NCBI GenBank assembly: GCA_017523785.1
Contig: JAFWVX010000003.1
Location: 1 to 41,402, forward strand
DNA: 41,402 nucleotides
Reading direction: 5' to 3'
Source of the DNA: Lachnospiraceae bacterium
GTDB lineage: Bacteria > Bacillota > Clostridia > Lachnospirales > Lachnospiraceae
A program made the position numbers and the translations under genes. This document shows, in pieces, positions 41,358 through 41,402 of the stretch. Within the stretch, counting starts at the first letter, position 1. Each line of letters begins with the position of its first letter. The notes below the pieces were generated by a model, which was not told where the DNA came from, made no database searches, and worked only from the letters and a program-made list of their open reading frames with translations.

Positions 41358-41377
41358 GGGCTCGTATAACACGCCCC
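41358..41377. repeat. Degenerate palindromic repeat at the window end
   Basis: GGGCTCGTataACACGCCCC keeps the GGGC/GCCC frame of the family with mutated arms. A further GGGACGTATAA fragment at the window edge (41392-41402) may be the start of another copy. Confidence 0.65.
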
Positions 41378-41402
41378 AACAACACATCACTGGGACGTAT
41401 AA

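Noticed and set aside
41314-41385. Longer DUF2207 reading frame beginning at 41385
   Set aside because: The extra N-terminus (rich in RAREV/LALRAR) is repeat translation before the signal segment.

Overview
The window is AT-rich (roughly one third G+C by eye) with Gram-positive style Shine-Dalgarno sites, lipobox signal peptides, a GlgC/GlgD pair, a BMP-type nucleoside importer and a PduL-AckA acetate branch. This fits an anaerobic Firmicute, probably Lachnospiraceae or a related Clostridia family. The family-level call is inference; no rRNA or marker gene is present. No tRNA, rRNA, CRISPR array or transposase gene was seen.

Region 1 (about 0.2-22.3 kb, all minus strand) is a glycogen locus mixed with surface proteins. 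In transcription order it carries glgB, a small DUF3791-DUF3990-DUF3791 cassette (ADP-ribosyltransferase-like, toxin-antitoxin-like), a WG-repeat/DUF6273 lipoprotein, glgP, glgC, glgD, glgA, a neopullulanase-type GH13 enzyme and a ROK glucokinase. It continues with two further DUF6273 secreted proteins, an OatA-like acyltransferase fused to SGNH and DUF6273 domains, and a stand-alone SGNH lipoprotein. The enzymes cover ADP-glucose synthesis, chain elongation, branching, phosphorolysis, hydrolysis and glucose phosphorylation, a complete storage cycle. The DUF6273 proteins are exported, so their link to glycogen is only by position.

Region 2 (22.3-31.3 kb, minus strand) holds a decayed small secreted-protein gene, a Fic AMP-transferase with an N-terminal inhibitory motif and five helically phased 10-bp repeats at its promoter, and a secreted lipoprotein. 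It also holds a two-component system next to an amino-acid-type ABC transporter (substrate-binding protein fused to the permease; ATPase fused to a degenerate GHKL/RsbW-like domain) and a DUF234 ATPase with a near-perfect sigma-A promoter.

Region 3 (31.4-34 kb, plus strand) encodes a small exported coiled-coil protein with a three-hairpin leader, then pduL and ackA for acetyl-phosphate/acetate (or propionate) metabolism. Region 4 (34-39.5 kb, minus strand) is a nucleoside ABC importer (BMP lipoprotein, ATPase, two permeases) ending in deoC, that is, nucleoside salvage. A DUF2207 membrane protein closes the window.

The most striking structure is a family of short GC-rich palindromes (GTAGGGG...CCCCTAC, 20-52 bp, about 17 units). 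They occupy nearly every junction of the glycogen operon, often touch stop codons, and sit in frame inside a histidine kinase ATP-binding domain and the GlgA N-terminus. Several gene starts were moved inward because upstream extensions only translate these repeats or the Shine-Dalgarno site.
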